Of a DNA stretch of 64,000 nt, positions 62,601 to 64,000 are shown piece by piece (position 1 is the first letter of the stretch; each line of letters begins with the position of its first letter). A program made the translations under genes and the position numbers. The DNA comes from Brachypodius melanocephalos (taxonomy: Eukaryota > Chordata > Aves > Passeriformes > Pycnonotidae), in contig VZSR01000028.1 of NCBI GenBank assembly GCA_013398615.1, forward strand, positions 5,881,728 to 5,945,727, read 5' to 3'. Below the pieces are notes generated by a model, which had not been told where the DNA came from, searched no databases, and saw nothing but the letters and a program-made list of their open reading frames with translations.

Positions 62601-64000
62601 GTTTAAATGCAAGACATCTGCGTAAGCACCCTGCTAAACAATTTGACTTAACATAAAAGAAAGAAAAAAAAAGATTCTGAATACTTCTGCAAAGTCTAAT
62701 GCACAACTTTACACAATTTTTTTTGGTTACTTGACCCATGAACTCGAGTGATGCAGAAAAATTTAGGATATTTGTATTTCTCTAAATATACTACAAATCA
62801 AATCAACATTCAAGAAAGGAGCAAGTAAACACTAAAACCAAAAAAAGACACTACCTTGGTGTCTTCTAAATCATCCAGGAGAAGTTTATTTTAGTCATAG
62901 TCTCTTCAGCTGGCCATGACCAAGGAGCCTTTTAGCTGCTCAGCCAAAGTTACAGAACATGTTCTGGTCACAGCAGCTTATTTCTACAGCCACATTAAGT
63001 TTTCTCTTTTCCTACCTTGCTTATCTAGCTGTTATCAAAAAAAGTCACTGATTAAAAAGTTTCTCATGAAGTTTTCCCTATTATTCCCACCAAGTTCATA
63101 GCAATGTTCTCTTGAATAAATTGACCCATAATTGTGCCAGTCAGAAACTACTAAATGGGCAGTGTGTGCATTGACAATGACAGCATAATTTTAAGTGTTA
63201 AATCCTCGTTGCTCAAGTGATGAATGGTGTTTAAAAATGAGTTAATCAAAATGTTTAATATAGTTTGTAGTTTGTTTTGTCAAACTCTTCCTAGCTTAGG
63301 CAAAACCATGGCCTAAATGGTGGCAAACGTGCTAAGAGGAACACCAAGGGAGATGATGCAACAAGTGAAGATTTAAAACAAGAAGAAAATCAACAAGAAT
63401 GGATATCTCTTCCCATAATGCCTAATTGTCCAGTTTGTGCAATAGTTCCCTAAGCAAAGGAGCTTTGCAACAGCAACCACATAACAACTCAGGCTCTAGA
63501 TTTCTCAGTAAGTGAGTAATTACTTCTGACTTTTAAAATGAACAAACAAATTGTGAAAAAAGAATAAGTTGCAAAATTATCACTTTGCTGGTTAAAAAAA
63601 AAAAAATAAAAGAGTTGTTGCCTTAGATAAATGTCATAGATTTCTTTCATGCTGGTGTTGGAAAAGATGGCAAAAGAGGGCCCTTTCTTAATCTCTTGTT
63701 ATTTGGACTCTAAAGACATTTTGCTGGTTAAAAATGGCTTTTCCAGATCAGGCATTGCATATCCTTTACTTCTCAACCTGCACCAGTGTTGTCTCGTAGT
63801 TAATCATTAAATCACCCTAGGGCTTAGGCAGGTTAGGAAAGATCACCTAATGCTAAAATCCAGGTATTTTTCAGCAGGAAATTCCAGGTGAAACACAAAA
63901 ATTTAAGACTTACAGAAATTCTGGGGAAAATATTGGGAGATGCATGCTTTTCAAAAGGTCTAAACTATTGTAAGTGTGAAACATTTTGAGTGTGAAACAT
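59654..64000 (-). other. MYO1B: MYO1B intron continuing past the window edge
   Basis: The exon that should precede w1, ending in the Gly-Gly-Val-Ile-Ser-Asn region of the motor, was not found up to 64000, so this is at least 4.3 kb of intron. It is AT-rich with short A runs (for example near 63594-63606). A GTAGTG-flanked open stretch near 62853 was considered but does not match a myosin exon. Confidence 0.65.

Noticed and set aside
62850..62900. Minus-strand open stretch before a GTAGTG donor as a possible upstream MYO1B exon
   Set aside because: Translation does not match the motor sequence expected before exon w1.
1..64000. CRISPR arrays, operons, phage or insertion sequences
   Set aside because: The window is spliced vertebrate DNA; no direct-repeat arrays with spacers or bacterial-type genes were seen.

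Overview
The window looks like a bird chromosome, most likely a passerine. It is spliced and AT-rich with low repeat density. It carries two 3' ends of avian CR1 retrotransposons (about 12985-13101 and 43383-43637), and its main gene is a vertebrate unconventional myosin in compact form. The call rests on the CR1 sequences and on protein similarity recalled from family knowledge; no search was run.

Region 1-7.1 kb. A single-exon, GC-rich serine/threonine kinase of the testis-specific TSSK family, closest to TSSK6, lies on the + strand (2164-3159). It has an intact catalytic core, an unusual acidic N-terminal extension with three copies of a 7-residue repeat, and a polyadenylation signal just after the stop. 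At 5848-7101 on the - strand there is a candidate two-exon 3' end of an unrecognised protein gene. Its exons are phase-matched across GT-AG sites, and a 30-bp minisatellite sits in its intron.

Region 7.1-18.6 kb. Intergenic DNA with one CR1 tail, homopolymer runs and a few AT-rich stretches that could be conserved non-coding elements. No supported gene was found.

Region 18.6-64 kb. The 3' five-sixths of MYO1B (myosin Ib) on the - strand. I resolved 24 consecutive coding exons, each with compatible phase and GT/AG borders. They run from residue about 188 (motor domain) to the stop codon at 19539-19541. Their 948 codons, added to 188 missing N-terminal residues, give 1136 residues, the length I recall for the long vertebrate form. 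Exons for the N-terminus (P-loop, switch I) lie beyond 64000. The encoded parts are the rest of the motor domain with switch II and an acidic TEDS residue, six IQ motifs, and the TH1/PH-like lipid-binding tail. Three successive 87-nt exons each encode a 29-residue unit around an IQ motif. The last two have atypical GTACTT donors, which fits the known alternative splicing of MYO1B neck length. A 100-N assembly gap sits 48 bp upstream of the last of these exons.

The myosin and the kinase are unrelated in function as far as I can tell; the kinase is probably a transposed or lineage-specific intronless copy in the intergenic space downstream of MYO1B. I see no obviously new multi-gene system. The best leads are the unrecognised two-exon gene, the kinase with its repeat extension, and a pair of abutting perfect hairpins in the last MYO1B intron.
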